Program-made: the position numbers and the translations under genes
From: DATBDM01 sp034664425
GTDB taxonomy: Bacteria; Actinomycetota; Thermoleophilia; Solirubrobacterales; Solirubrobacteraceae
Assembly: GCA_034664425.1 (NCBI GenBank)
Contig: JAXDHR010000105.1
Location: 1 to 64,000, forward strand
Length of the DNA stretch: 64,000 bases
Direction of reading: 5' to 3'
Notes under the pieces: generated by a model
What the model saw: only the letters and a program-made list of their open reading frames with translations
Told to the model about the DNA's origin: nothing
Databases searched by the model: none
Shown here: positions 1 through 7,323 of the stretch, in pieces
How the letters are laid out: each line of letters begins with the position of its first letter
Numbering within the stretch: the first letter of the stretch is position 1

Positions 1-82
1 GTGGGAGGAGGCGGCCAGCGCGCTGCGCGCGGCGGTGACGGTCGGGGACTCGGCGCCGCCGGCGCGGCCGCTGGTCGGCTAG
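1..82 (+). CDS. deoA: Thymidine/pyrimidine-nucleoside phosphorylase, C-terminal tail (partial)
   Basis: Reading frame 2 is open from the window edge to a TAG at 80-82 and encodes 26 residues (WEEAASALRAAVTVGD..., ending PLVG). This resembles the usual end of pyrimidine-nucleoside phosphorylases, where a final helix with a leucine-arginine-alanine run is followed by a GD and a PLV motif. The enzyme splits thymidine or uridine with phosphate. The position just upstream of adenosine deaminase and a nucleoside-type BMP transporter supports the call. Only the tail is visible, so the identification rests on a short match plus context. Confidence 0.55.
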   Translation, partial: WEEAASALRAAVTVGDSAPPARPLVG

Positions 83-174
83 CTGGTTGGACCGCGTGGC
101 GTGTTGCCGTGCGATATGCACGGCAACTGGCCGCGCGCTGGCCGGACGAATCGCCTGCCATAACCTCCCGGCCC

Positions 175-1164
175 GTGATCCCCAAGGCCGAGCTGCACGT
201 CCACCTCGAGGGCACGGCGCCGCCCGCGCTGATCCGCCGGCTCGCCGAGCGCCACGGCGTCGCGGTGCCCGACGGCGTGTTCGCCGACGACCACACGTTC
301 AAGTGGGACGGGTTCCTCGACTTCCTGCGCAAATACGACCTCGCGGCGAGCCTGATCCGGAGCCCCGAGGACTACCGCGACGTCACGTACGACTACCTCG
401 CCCAGTGCGCCGCCGAGGGGGCCGTGTACGTCGAGCTTCTCGCGTCCCCCGACCACGCAGCGGCCGTCGGCCTCGACGATGCCGGGCACTACGGCGGGAT
501 CGCGGCAGGGATCGACGATGCGCGCGCCGACCACGGAATCGAGGCGCGCATCGTCGCCACGGCGATCCGCAACCTCGGCGCGGAGCGCGCGGAGGCCGTT
601 GCGCGCCGCCTCGCGAGCGACCGCCATCCCTACGTCGTCGGCTTCAACCTCGCCGGCGACGAGGCCGGCTTCCCGCCGCAGCGATTCGCGGCCGCCTACG
701 CGATCGCGGCGGCCTCCGGGCTGGGCTGCACGGTCCATGCCGGCGAGCATGCCGGGGCCGAATCGGTGCGCGCTGCGCTCGAGCTGCCCGTGACCCGGCT
801 CTCGCACGGCGTCCGGGCCACGGAGGACCCCGCGCTGGTCGAGCAGATCGCCGAGCGCGGGATCGTGCTCGAGGTCTGCCCGACCTCGAACGTCGCCACG
901 GGCGTGTACGCGAGCTATGCCGACCACCCCCTCGGTGCGCTGCGCGAGGCCGGGGTACGGGTCACGCTTGCCTCCGACGACCCACCCTATTTCGGAGCGA
1001 CCTTGGGCGGCGAGTACGCCGTGGCGGCGAGCCACTTCGGCTTCGACGAGACCGCGCTGCGCGAGGTCACGCGGACCGCGATCGAGGCTGGTTTCGCGGA
1101 CGTTGCGGCCAAACGGGACCTGCTCGGACGGCTCGACGACTTCGCTGACCGCCCGAGATCGTAG
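175..1164 (+). CDS. add: Adenosine deaminase
   Basis: Hydrolyses adenosine to inosine in purine salvage; cytoplasmic metalloenzyme of the amidohydrolase superfamily. The protein opens with PKAELHVHLEG, the zinc-binding HxH motif of the family. It continues with VHAGEHAG (zinc His and catalytic Glu), LSHGVRA, CPTSNV and LASDDPP (zinc Asp), in the family order. The frame is open from base 1, but residues before the GTG at 175 are low-complexity Gly/Ala/Arg, and the GTG places the HxH motif about 6 residues in, as in homologues. About 329 aa, normal for the family. It follows the deoA tail and precedes the BMP transporter by about 50 bp, which fits a nucleoside salvage operon. Confidence 0.93.
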   Translation: MIPKAELHVHLEGTAPPALIRRLAERHGVAVPDGVFADDHTFKWDGFLDFLRKYDLAASLIRSPEDYRDVTYDYLAQCAAEGAVYVELLASPDHAAAVGLDDAGHYGGIAAGIDDARADHGIEARIVATAIRNLGAERAEAVARRLASDRHPYVVGFNLAGDEAGFPPQRFAAAYAIAAASGLGCTVHAGEHAGAESVRAALELPVTRLSHGVRATEDPALVEQIAERGIVLEVCPTSNVATGVYASYADHPLGALREAGVRVTLASDDPPYFGATLGGEYAVAASHFGFDETALREVTRTAIEAGFADVAAKRDLLGRLDDFADRPRS

Positions 1165-1214
1165 GCTGGCGGCCGGTTCGTTCTCGCTTCTGTCTCGACT
1201 GGAGGGACTCCGTA

Positions 1215-2270
1215 GTGCCAAGACGCATCGCCATCCTGATCGCCGCTCTCTGCCTCGGCCTGGGCGCCGTGGTATCCGGGTGCGGCTCCAGCAGCTCCTC
1301 GAGCGGCGGCTCCGGCTCCTCGGGATCCTCCTCGAGCTCCAGCTCCAGCAAGAAGTCGATCAAGGTCGGTCTCGTCACCGACATCGGCGGTCTCCAGGAC
1401 CGCTCGTTCAACCAGCTCGCCAACGAGGGCGTGCAGCGCGCCCAGAAGGACCTCGGCGTGCAGATCCGCGTGCTCACGTCGAAGTCCAACGGCGACTACG
1501 TGCCGAACCTCTCGACGCTGGCCGAGCAGAAGTACGACCTCGTGATCGGCGTCGGCTTCCTGATGGCCGACGCGATGGACACGGTCGCCTCGAAGTTCCC
1601 GAACACCAAGTTCGCGATCATCGACGTCGACCAGTCCACGCTCAAGCACAAGCCCTCCAACGTCGAGGGCCTGCTCTTCAAGGAGCAGCAGTCGGGCTAC
1701 CTCGCGGGCTACCTCGCCGGCCTCTACACGAAGGGCAAGGGCGGCAAGCAGATCATCGGGTCCGTCGGCGGTCAGAAGATCCCGCCGGTCGACCACTACA
1801 TCGCCGGCTACCAGGCGGGCGCGAAGGCGGCCGACCCGAAGATCCAGACGCTGAACGGCTACTCGCAGGACTTCGTCGACCAGGCGAAGTGCAAGGAGCT
1901 CGCGCTCAACCAGATCCAGCAGGGCGCGCAGGTCGTGTTCCAGGTCGCGGGCCAGTGCGGCCTCGGCGTCATCGACGCGGCCAAGGAGAAGGGCGTGCAG
2001 GCGATCGGCGTCGACGCCGATCAGGCCTACCTCGGCCCGCAGGTGCTGACCTCGGCGATCAAGAAGGTCGACGTCGCCGTGTTCGACACCGTCAAGGCGG
2101 CGCAGGACGGCTCGTACAAGGGCGGCACGAACCAGACGTTCGACCTCACCAACGACGGCGCGGGCATCGGCAAGATCTCCGCGACGGGTCAGAAGTACGC
2201 GTCGAAGGTGGCGGCGGTGCGGAAGAAGGTGGCCTCGGGCGCGATCAACGTCCCGGACACGGTCAAGTAG
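1215..2270 (+). CDS. BMP-family nucleoside-binding lipoprotein
   Basis: Substrate-binding lipoprotein of a BMP/Med-type ABC importer, anchored on the outer face of the membrane. Residues 1-22 form a lipoprotein signal with the lipobox VVSGC (Cys23), followed by a Ser/Gly linker to about residue 48. The mature domain starts IKVGLVTDIGGLQDRSFNQ, the typical BMP start, and has a GVDADQAYLGP segment. 351 aa. GGAGGG lies 8 bp before the GTG start. It leads a cluster with one double ATPase and two permeases. Members of this family bind nucleosides in several bacteria, and the flanking add and deoA genes support that substrate; the substrate itself is inferred. Confidence 0.92.
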   Translation: MPRRIAILIAALCLGLGAVVSGCGSSSSSSGGSGSSGSSSSSSSSKKSIKVGLVTDIGGLQDRSFNQLANEGVQRAQKDLGVQIRVLTSKSNGDYVPNLSTLAEQKYDLVIGVGFLMADAMDTVASKFPNTKFAIIDVDQSTLKHKPSNVEGLLFKEQQSGYLAGYLAGLYTKGKGGKQIIGSVGGQKIPPVDHYIAGYQAGAKAADPKIQTLNGYSQDFVDQAKCKELALNQIQQGAQVVFQVAGQCGLGVIDAAKEKGVQAIGVDADQAYLGPQVLTSAIKKVDVAVFDTVKAAQDGSYKGGTNQTFDLTNDGAGIGKISATGQKYASKVAAVRKKVASGAINVPDTVK

Positions 2271-2286
2271 CCACTGAGCCACGCCG

Positions 2287-3816
2287 ATGCCCGGCGACGC
2301 CCCTGCCCTCGAGCTGCGCGGGATCACCAAGCGGTTCGGCTCGCTGACCGCGAACGACGCGGTCGACTTCGAGCTGCGCCGCGGGGAGATCCACGCGCTG
2401 CTCGGGGAGAACGGTGCGGGCAAGTCGACGCTGATGAACGTCCTCTACGGGCTGCACCAGCCCGACGAGGGCGAGATCCGGCTCGACGGGCAGCCCGTGC
2501 AGATCGACTCGCCGCGGCGGGCGATCGGACTGGGCATCGGCATGGTCCACCAGCACTTCATGCTCGTCCCGGTCATGACCGTGGCCGAGAACCTGGTGCT
2601 GGGCTCCGAGCCGCGCAAGGGGCCGCTGCTGGACCTCGCGTCGGCGGCGGCCCGCACGCGTGAGATCTCCGAGCGCTTCGGACTCGCTGTCGACCCCGAC
2701 GCCACGGTGGAGGACCTCGGCGTCGGGGCCCAGCAGCGGGTCGAGATCCTGCGCGCCCTGTTCCGTGGCGCCAAGGTGCTCGTGCTCGACGAGCCGACCG
2801 CCGTGCTGACCGCGCAGGAGGCCCAGGACCTCTTCCGCGTGCTGCGCGCGCTGCGCGACGACGGCACGTCGATCGTCTTCATCTCGCACAAGCTCAACGA
2901 GGTGCTCGACGTCTCCGACCGCGTCACGGTGCTGCGGCGCGGCAAGATGATCGACACCGTCCCGACCCAGGGCGCCACGGAGCGCTCGCTGGCCCGCCTG
3001 ATGGTGGGTCGCGACGTCCTGCTGCGCGTCGAGAAGGACCAGCACGCACCCGGCGAGGTGCTGCTCGACGTGCGCGAGCTCTCCGCCGACGACGACCGCG
3101 GGCTGCCCGCGGTCCGCGACGTCAGCTTCCAGGTGCGCGCGGGCGAGATCGTCGGGCTCGCCGGCGTCGACGCCAACGGCCAGTCCGAGCTGATCGAGGC
3201 GCTGACGGGCCTGCGCCGCCCCACCGCCGGCGCGGTCGCGGTCGACGGACTCGACCTCACGCACGCCGGCACGCGCGAGATCATCGATGCCGGCGTCGGC
3301 CACATCGCCGAGGACCGCCACCGGCGCGGTCTCGTGCTCCAGTTCGACCTCGCCGAGAACCTCTCGCTGCACGAGTACCGCAAGAAGGCCATGGCCCGCT
3401 TCGGCTGGCTCTCGCCGAAGCGGATGGCGGCTCGCGCGACGACGCTGCTCTCCGAGTACGACGTGCGCGGCGGCGACGCCGACACGCCCGCGGCCTCGTT
3501 GTCGGGCGGCAACCAGCAGAAGTGCGTGATCGCGCGCGAGCTCGCGTCGGACCCGCGCGTGCTGATAGCCGCGCAGCCGACCCGCGGCCTCGACGTCGGC
3601 GCGATCGAGTTCGTCCACCGTCGCCTGGTGGAGGAGCGCGACAAGGGCCGCGCGATCCTGCTCGTCTCGCTCGAGATGGAGGAGATCCGGTCGCTCTCGG
3701 ACCGCGTGCTCGTGATCTACGAGGGTGCGATCGTCGCGGAGATGCCGCCCACCGCGTCCGAGGAGGAGTTCGGCATCGCCATGACGGGCGGCGGGCGCCG
3801 GGAGACGGCGGCTTGA
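2287..3816 (+). CDS. ABC transporter double ATPase, nucleoside/simple-sugar type
   Basis: Cytoplasmic energy subunit with two nucleotide-binding domains in one 509-aa chain. Domain 1 has Walker A GENGAGKST (about 40-48), a Q-loop region and Walker B VLVLDEPTAVLT. Domain 2 has a degenerate Walker A (AGVDANGQSE), the signature LSGGNQQ (about 405-411) and AAQPTRGLD in place of a standard Walker B Glu. This asymmetry is normal for the family (YufO/NupA, RbsA-like). It starts 16 bp after the BMP gene and ends in a TTGA overlap with the first permease, so the genes are likely co-transcribed. Confidence 0.93.
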   Translation: MPGDAPALELRGITKRFGSLTANDAVDFELRRGEIHALLGENGAGKSTLMNVLYGLHQPDEGEIRLDGQPVQIDSPRRAIGLGIGMVHQHFMLVPVMTVAENLVLGSEPRKGPLLDLASAAARTREISERFGLAVDPDATVEDLGVGAQQRVEILRALFRGAKVLVLDEPTAVLTAQEAQDLFRVLRALRDDGTSIVFISHKLNEVLDVSDRVTVLRRGKMIDTVPTQGATERSLARLMVGRDVLLRVEKDQHAPGEVLLDVRELSADDDRGLPAVRDVSFQVRAGEIVGLAGVDANGQSELIEALTGLRRPTAGAVAVDGLDLTHAGTREIIDAGVGHIAEDRHRRGLVLQFDLAENLSLHEYRKKAMARFGWLSPKRMAARATTLLSEYDVRGGDADTPAASLSGGNQQKCVIARELASDPRVLIAAQPTRGLDVGAIEFVHRRLVEERDKGRAILLVSLEMEEIRSLSDRVLVIYEGAIVAEMPPTASEEEFGIAMTGGGRRETAA

Positions 3817-5027
3817 GCGCCCCCGGCGAGGACTCGGCCGTACCACTCACGGTCGCCGGCCGCCTCAGCGGATACCTGCGCGGCGGCGGGATCATCACGC
3901 CGCTGCTCACCGTGATCCTCGCCTTCTTCGTCGCCGGCCTCGTCGTGCTCGCGACCGGCCACGATCCGATCAGCACCTACAAGGCGATCTTCGACGGCAC
4001 GGGGCTGAACTACCTGCTGCCGTGGACGAGCGCCGACGATCGCACCGTCGCCGCGATCAACCTCCAGCAGACGCTGATCGCGACGACGCCGCTGATCGTC
4101 TGCGGACTTGCCGTCGCCTTCGCCTTCCGCTGCGGCCTGTTCAACATCGGCGGCCAGGGCCAGTACCTCGTCGGCGCCTACCTCGCCGCCTGGATCGGCT
4201 CCTCGCTGCCGCACTCCAACGGCTTCCTGCACATCGTCATCACGATCGTGCTCTCCTGCCTGGCCGGCGCGCTGTGGGGCGCGATCGCCGGTGTGCTGAA
4301 GGCGACGACCGGCGCCAGCGAGGTGATCACGACGATCATGCTCAACTACGTCGCGATCTGGATCGGCTTCTGGCTGTTCGGACTCGGCGGCCCGCTGCAG
4401 AACCACGCGCAGCGCTCGGTGCCGGTCTCCAACGACGTCGTCAACAGCGCCCACCTGCCGGTCTTCTGGGGCGATCCGCAGCTGCAGGGCCTGCACATCG
4501 GGATCTTCATCGCGCTCGCCGCGCTCGTCGTCTTCTGGGTGCTGCTCAATCGCACCCGGCTCGGCTATGAGGTGCGCGCGGTCGGCTTCAACCCCGAGGC
4601 GGCGCGGACGGCGGGCATCTCGGTGGCGCGCAACTACATCGTCGTGATGGCGGTCTGCGGGCTGTTCGCCGGCCTCGGCGGTGCGCTCGACGTGCTCGGC
4701 TGGGAGTTCCGGGTCGCGACGAACGACATCCAGGTCTCGCAGATCGGCTTCATCGGGATCGCGGTCGCGCTGCTGGGTCGCAACACCGCGGTCGGCACGC
4801 TGTTCTCGGCGCTGTTGTTCGGCGCGCTGCTGACCGGCACCTCGGTGCGCAACCTCGACCCGAACGTCTTCCAGCCCGAGCTCGCGAACAACCTCACGTT
4901 CATCATCCAGGGCCTCGTCGTGCTGCTGGTGAGCGCGGACGTGCTGGTGACGTGGCTGTGGAAGCGACGGCGCCGCGGACTGCGCCGGAGCGAACCCGCC
5001 CCCGCGGCCACCGAGGCGGCCGCATGA
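3813..5027 (+). CDS. ABC transporter permease 1 (nucleoside type)
   Basis: Integral membrane subunit of the importer, 404 aa. The chain is mostly hydrophobic, with roughly 8-10 membrane segments starting at GGIITPLLTVILAFFVAG. It carries the BPD_transp_2 features FRCGLFNIGGQGQ and a conserved GASEVITTIMLNY region. The TTG at 3813 is chosen because it overlaps the upstream TGA (TTGA) and gives a short N-terminus before the first membrane segment; a later start would cut into that segment. It ends in an ATGA overlap with the next permease. The C-terminus is a short Arg-rich cytoplasmic tail. Confidence 0.88.
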   Translation: MSAPGEDSAVPLTVAGRLSGYLRGGGIITPLLTVILAFFVAGLVVLATGHDPISTYKAIFDGTGLNYLLPWTSADDRTVAAINLQQTLIATTPLIVCGLAVAFAFRCGLFNIGGQGQYLVGAYLAAWIGSSLPHSNGFLHIVITIVLSCLAGALWGAIAGVLKATTGASEVITTIMLNYVAIWIGFWLFGLGGPLQNHAQRSVPVSNDVVNSAHLPVFWGDPQLQGLHIGIFIALAALVVFWVLLNRTRLGYEVRAVGFNPEAARTAGISVARNYIVVMAVCGLFAGLGGALDVLGWEFRVATNDIQVSQIGFIGIAVALLGRNTAVGTLFSALLFGALLTGTSVRNLDPNVFQPELANNLTFIIQGLVVLLVSADVLVTWLWKRRRRGLRRSEPAPAATEAAA

Positions 5028-6187
5028 CCGGCGAGCGCTGGGGGTGGGCGGGCGTCGTGCTCGGCGTGCTGGCCTTCTTCGTCTGCGTCCCGCCGATCGA
5101 CGTCCGTACCCCGGTCGTGCCGATCGTGCTCGGTGCGCTCGCCCTCGGCGCGGGCGCGCTGGCGCTGCGCGACCATCACCGGCGGCTCGGCTGGGGCGCC
5201 ATCGCCGCAGGCGTGATCGGCGCCGCCGGCGGTGTCGCCTCGACACAGTCGGGCGTCGGCAACCTCGAGAAGGTCGTGGTGTGGTCGGCGCTGCTGGCCG
5301 CGACCCTGCGCTACGCGACGCCGCTGCTGTTCGCCGCGCTCGGCGGCCTCTTCTCCGAGCGGTCGGGCGTGGTCAACATCGCGCTCGAGGGCATGATGCT
5401 GATGGGCGCCTTCTTCGGCGTCTGGGGCGCGGACGTCACCGGCACGTGGGTCGGCGGCCTGCTGATCGCGATGATCGCCGGCGGCGCGCTCGCGCTGATC
5501 CATGCGGTCTTCGCGATCTCCCTGCGTGCCGACCAGATCGTCTCGGGCACCGCGCTCAACTTCCTCGCGCTCGGCATCACGGGCTACGCGTACGTCGACA
5601 TCTACGGCAAGAGCGGGACCCCGGAGAACCTGCCGGCGGTCCCCGACGTGACGCTGCCGCTGATCAAGGACATCCCGTTCGTCGGCGACGTGATCGGGCA
5701 GCTGAGCCTGCTCGTCTGGCTCGGCCTGGTGACCGCGGTGCTGACCTGGGTCGTCGTCTTCCGCACCCCGGCGGGCCTGCGCCTGCGCTCGGCGGGGGAG
5801 AACCCGCTCGCGGCCGAGACGGCGGGCCTGTCGCCCGTGCGCATCCGTTACCTCGCCGTGATCGCCTCGGGCACGCTCGCCGCGCTCGGCGGTGCGTACC
5901 TGTCGATCGGCTTCGTCCACTCGTTCACGCAGAACATGACGGCAGGGCGCGGGTTCATCGCGCTCGCGGCGCTGATCTTCGGCCGCTGGCGGCCGGGCGG
6001 CGCGTTCGCCGCGACGCTGCTGTTCGGCTTCGGCTCGGCGCTCGCGCAGCGCCTGCCGGTCTTCTCCCCCTCGGCGGCAACGCTCTTCCAGGCGCTGCCG
6101 TACGTGCTGACGCTGATCGCCGTGGCCGGCGTGATCGGCCGCTCGGTCGCCCCGGCAGCGCTTGGGCGCCCGCTCGAGCGTTCCTAG
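5024..6187 (+). CDS. ABC transporter permease 2 (nucleoside type)
   Basis: Second membrane subunit of the same importer, 387 aa. About 100 N-terminal residues form extra hydrophobic helices before the conserved core, which begins near RYATPLLFAALGGLFSERSG and VVNIALEGMMLMGAF, typical of the YufQ/NupC-like half. Other family features are LRADQIVSGTALNFLALG and LRSAGENPLAAETAG. The start ATG overlaps the previous stop (ATGA). The extra N-terminal helices are longer than in the best-known members, but this is common in actinobacteria. Confidence 0.88.
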   Translation: MTGERWGWAGVVLGVLAFFVCVPPIDVRTPVVPIVLGALALGAGALALRDHHRRLGWGAIAAGVIGAAGGVASTQSGVGNLEKVVVWSALLAATLRYATPLLFAALGGLFSERSGVVNIALEGMMLMGAFFGVWGADVTGTWVGGLLIAMIAGGALALIHAVFAISLRADQIVSGTALNFLALGITGYAYVDIYGKSGTPENLPAVPDVTLPLIKDIPFVGDVIGQLSLLVWLGLVTAVLTWVVVFRTPAGLRLRSAGENPLAAETAGLSPVRIRYLAVIASGTLAALGGAYLSIGFVHSFTQNMTAGRGFIALAALIFGRWRPGGAFAATLLFGFGSALAQRLPVFSPSAATLFQALPYVLTLIAVAGVIGRSVAPAALGRPLERS

Positions 6188-6221
6188 GCGTACCCTCCCC
6201 TGCGTGGGGAATGAAGGTCTC

Positions 6222-6761
6222 ATGACCGCTGCCCGCCTGCTCGCGACCGTGCTCGTGATGGCCGGCGTGGTCGCCGGGTGCGGATCCTCCGACCAGAAGC
6301 GCTTCGATCTGCGCACGCCGCCCGCTGGCCCGCCGGCACCGACGACGAAGTCGCTGACGGCGAAGGAGCCGGTCACGAAGACCGAGGAGCGCGTCATCCG
6401 CGGCTGGTCCACGCAGCTGCGCCACGGCCACGTGGGGCGTGCCGCGCGCTACTTCGCGCTACCGGCGGTCGTCGCGAACGGCTTCGACCCGGTGAAGATC
6501 TCCACGCGTCAGGAGGCGCGGCAGTTCAACAAGCTGCTGCCGTGCGGGGCGGTGGTCGTGAAGCTCGAGCGCCAGGTGCACCATCTCGTGCTGACCACGT
6601 TCAAGCTCGTGAACCGCACCGGGCCGGGCGCGCATCCGTGCGGCGGCGGCGCCCGCGCGCAATCGGCGCTGCGCGTCCAGCACGGCCGGATCACGCAGTG
6701 GTACCGGGTGCCCGACCCGGGCAGCGGCGCCGGCAGCGGCACCGCGCAGAGCTCCAGCTGA
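6222..6761 (+). CDS. Small lipoprotein with NTF2-like fold, function unknown
   Basis: A 179-aa exported lipoprotein. Residues 1-19 are a signal peptide ending in the lipobox VVAGC (Cys20). A Pro/Thr-rich linker follows, then a domain of about 115 residues beginning EERVIRGWSTQLRHGHVGRAARYFALPAV. This has the helix-rich start and beta-strand tail (LVLTTFKLVNR, VQHGRITQWYRV) of SnoaL/NTF2-like domains. The ATG at 6222 is chosen because it begins the signal peptide and has GAAGG 6 bp upstream. It follows the permeases by 34 bp and could be in the same transcript, but nothing links it to nucleosides. Confidence 0.72.
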   Translation: MTAARLLATVLVMAGVVAGCGSSDQKRFDLRTPPAGPPAPTTKSLTAKEPVTKTEERVIRGWSTQLRHGHVGRAARYFALPAVVANGFDPVKISTRQEARQFNKLLPCGAVVVKLERQVHHLVLTTFKLVNRTGPGAHPCGGGARAQSALRVQHGRITQWYRVPDPGSGAGSGTAQSSS

Positions 6762-6794
6762 CCGAGCTGAGCGCCCGACGGGTAGAGCGCGGCC

Positions 6795-7079
6795 ATGCCC
6801 ATGACCGTCTACCAGGCCGAATGGTGCCCGTTCTCGCGCCGGCTGCGCCAGCGTCTGACCGAGCTCGGCGTCGAATGGCTCGCCGTCCCGGTCGAGGCCG
6901 AGCCTCCCGATCGCGACGCGATGCGCGAGGCCACCGGCACCGACATCATCCCCGTCGTCGTGCTCGGGGACGGCACCGTCCTCGGCGGGGATACCGAGGA
7001 CATCATCGCCGAGCTCGACGAGCGCATCCCCGAGCCTGCGACCGCCGAGGGTCACAAGCTCGCCGCCGCGATGCACTGA
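6795..7079 (+). CDS. Glutaredoxin-like thioredoxin-fold protein
   Basis: A 94-aa cytoplasmic protein with a single glutaredoxin-type domain. The strand TVYQAEWCPFSRR carries a CPFS active site (Cys11, with Ser in the second Cys position, i.e. a monothiol form). It is followed by a helix, then IIPVVVLGDG, which supplies the cis-Pro of the fold, and a C-terminal helix. It likely acts on glutathione- or mycothiol-type mixed disulfides, or as an Fe-S carrier; the partner is not known. The start could equally be the ATG at 6801. Confidence 0.8.
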   Translation: MPMTVYQAEWCPFSRRLRQRLTELGVEWLAVPVEAEPPDRDAMREATGTDIIPVVVLGDGTVLGGDTEDIIAELDERIPEPATAEGHKLAAAMH

Positions 7080-7105
7080 GAGCCGCGCGCGCTCGGCCTT
7101 CCGAG

Positions 7106-7178
7106 AGCCGGAGGACGGATTCGAACCGACGACCTACCGCTTACAAGGCGGTTGCTCTACCAGCTGAGCTACTCCGGC
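7106..7178 (-). tRNA. tRNA-Thr (anticodon TGT)
   Basis: The minus strand folds as a cloverleaf. The acceptor stem GCCGGAG pairs with CTCCGGC, and the D stem is GCTC/GAGC. The anticodon stem ACCGC/GCGGT bears loop CTTGTAA, with anticodon TGT. The variable loop is AGGTC and the T loop TTCGAAT. The T stem GTCGG/CCGTC contains one T-T mismatch (second pair). Discriminator base is T and no CCA is encoded. It reads Thr ACA codons. Confidence 0.95.
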
Positions 7179-7323
7179 GGGGCGCTCGAGTCTAGGTCAG
7201 TGCGAGCGCGAAGCCGCGGCAGGTGGCGGCGCCCGCGCACGCATACCTCCAACTGGCCGCATACGACCGTGACCCTGATCGCTGCCCGGTCAAGCCCCAC
7301 CGATCGCGGGCCGATGAGAGCCT

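Noticed and set aside
1..174. Extending adenosine deaminase to the open frame starting at base 1
   Set aside because: The extra residues are low-complexity and overlap a better reading as the deoA tail; the GTG at 175 fits the family N-terminus.
987..2423. Long antisense frames opposite most genes (this one as example)
   Set aside because: In very GC-rich DNA such frames are open by chance; their Arg/Pro-rich translations show no domains, and the opposite strand encodes recognised proteins.
6500..6802. Alternative frames around the small lipoprotein and glutaredoxin genes
   Set aside because: They lack ribosome sites and domains, whereas the chosen frames have a lipobox and a CPFS site.
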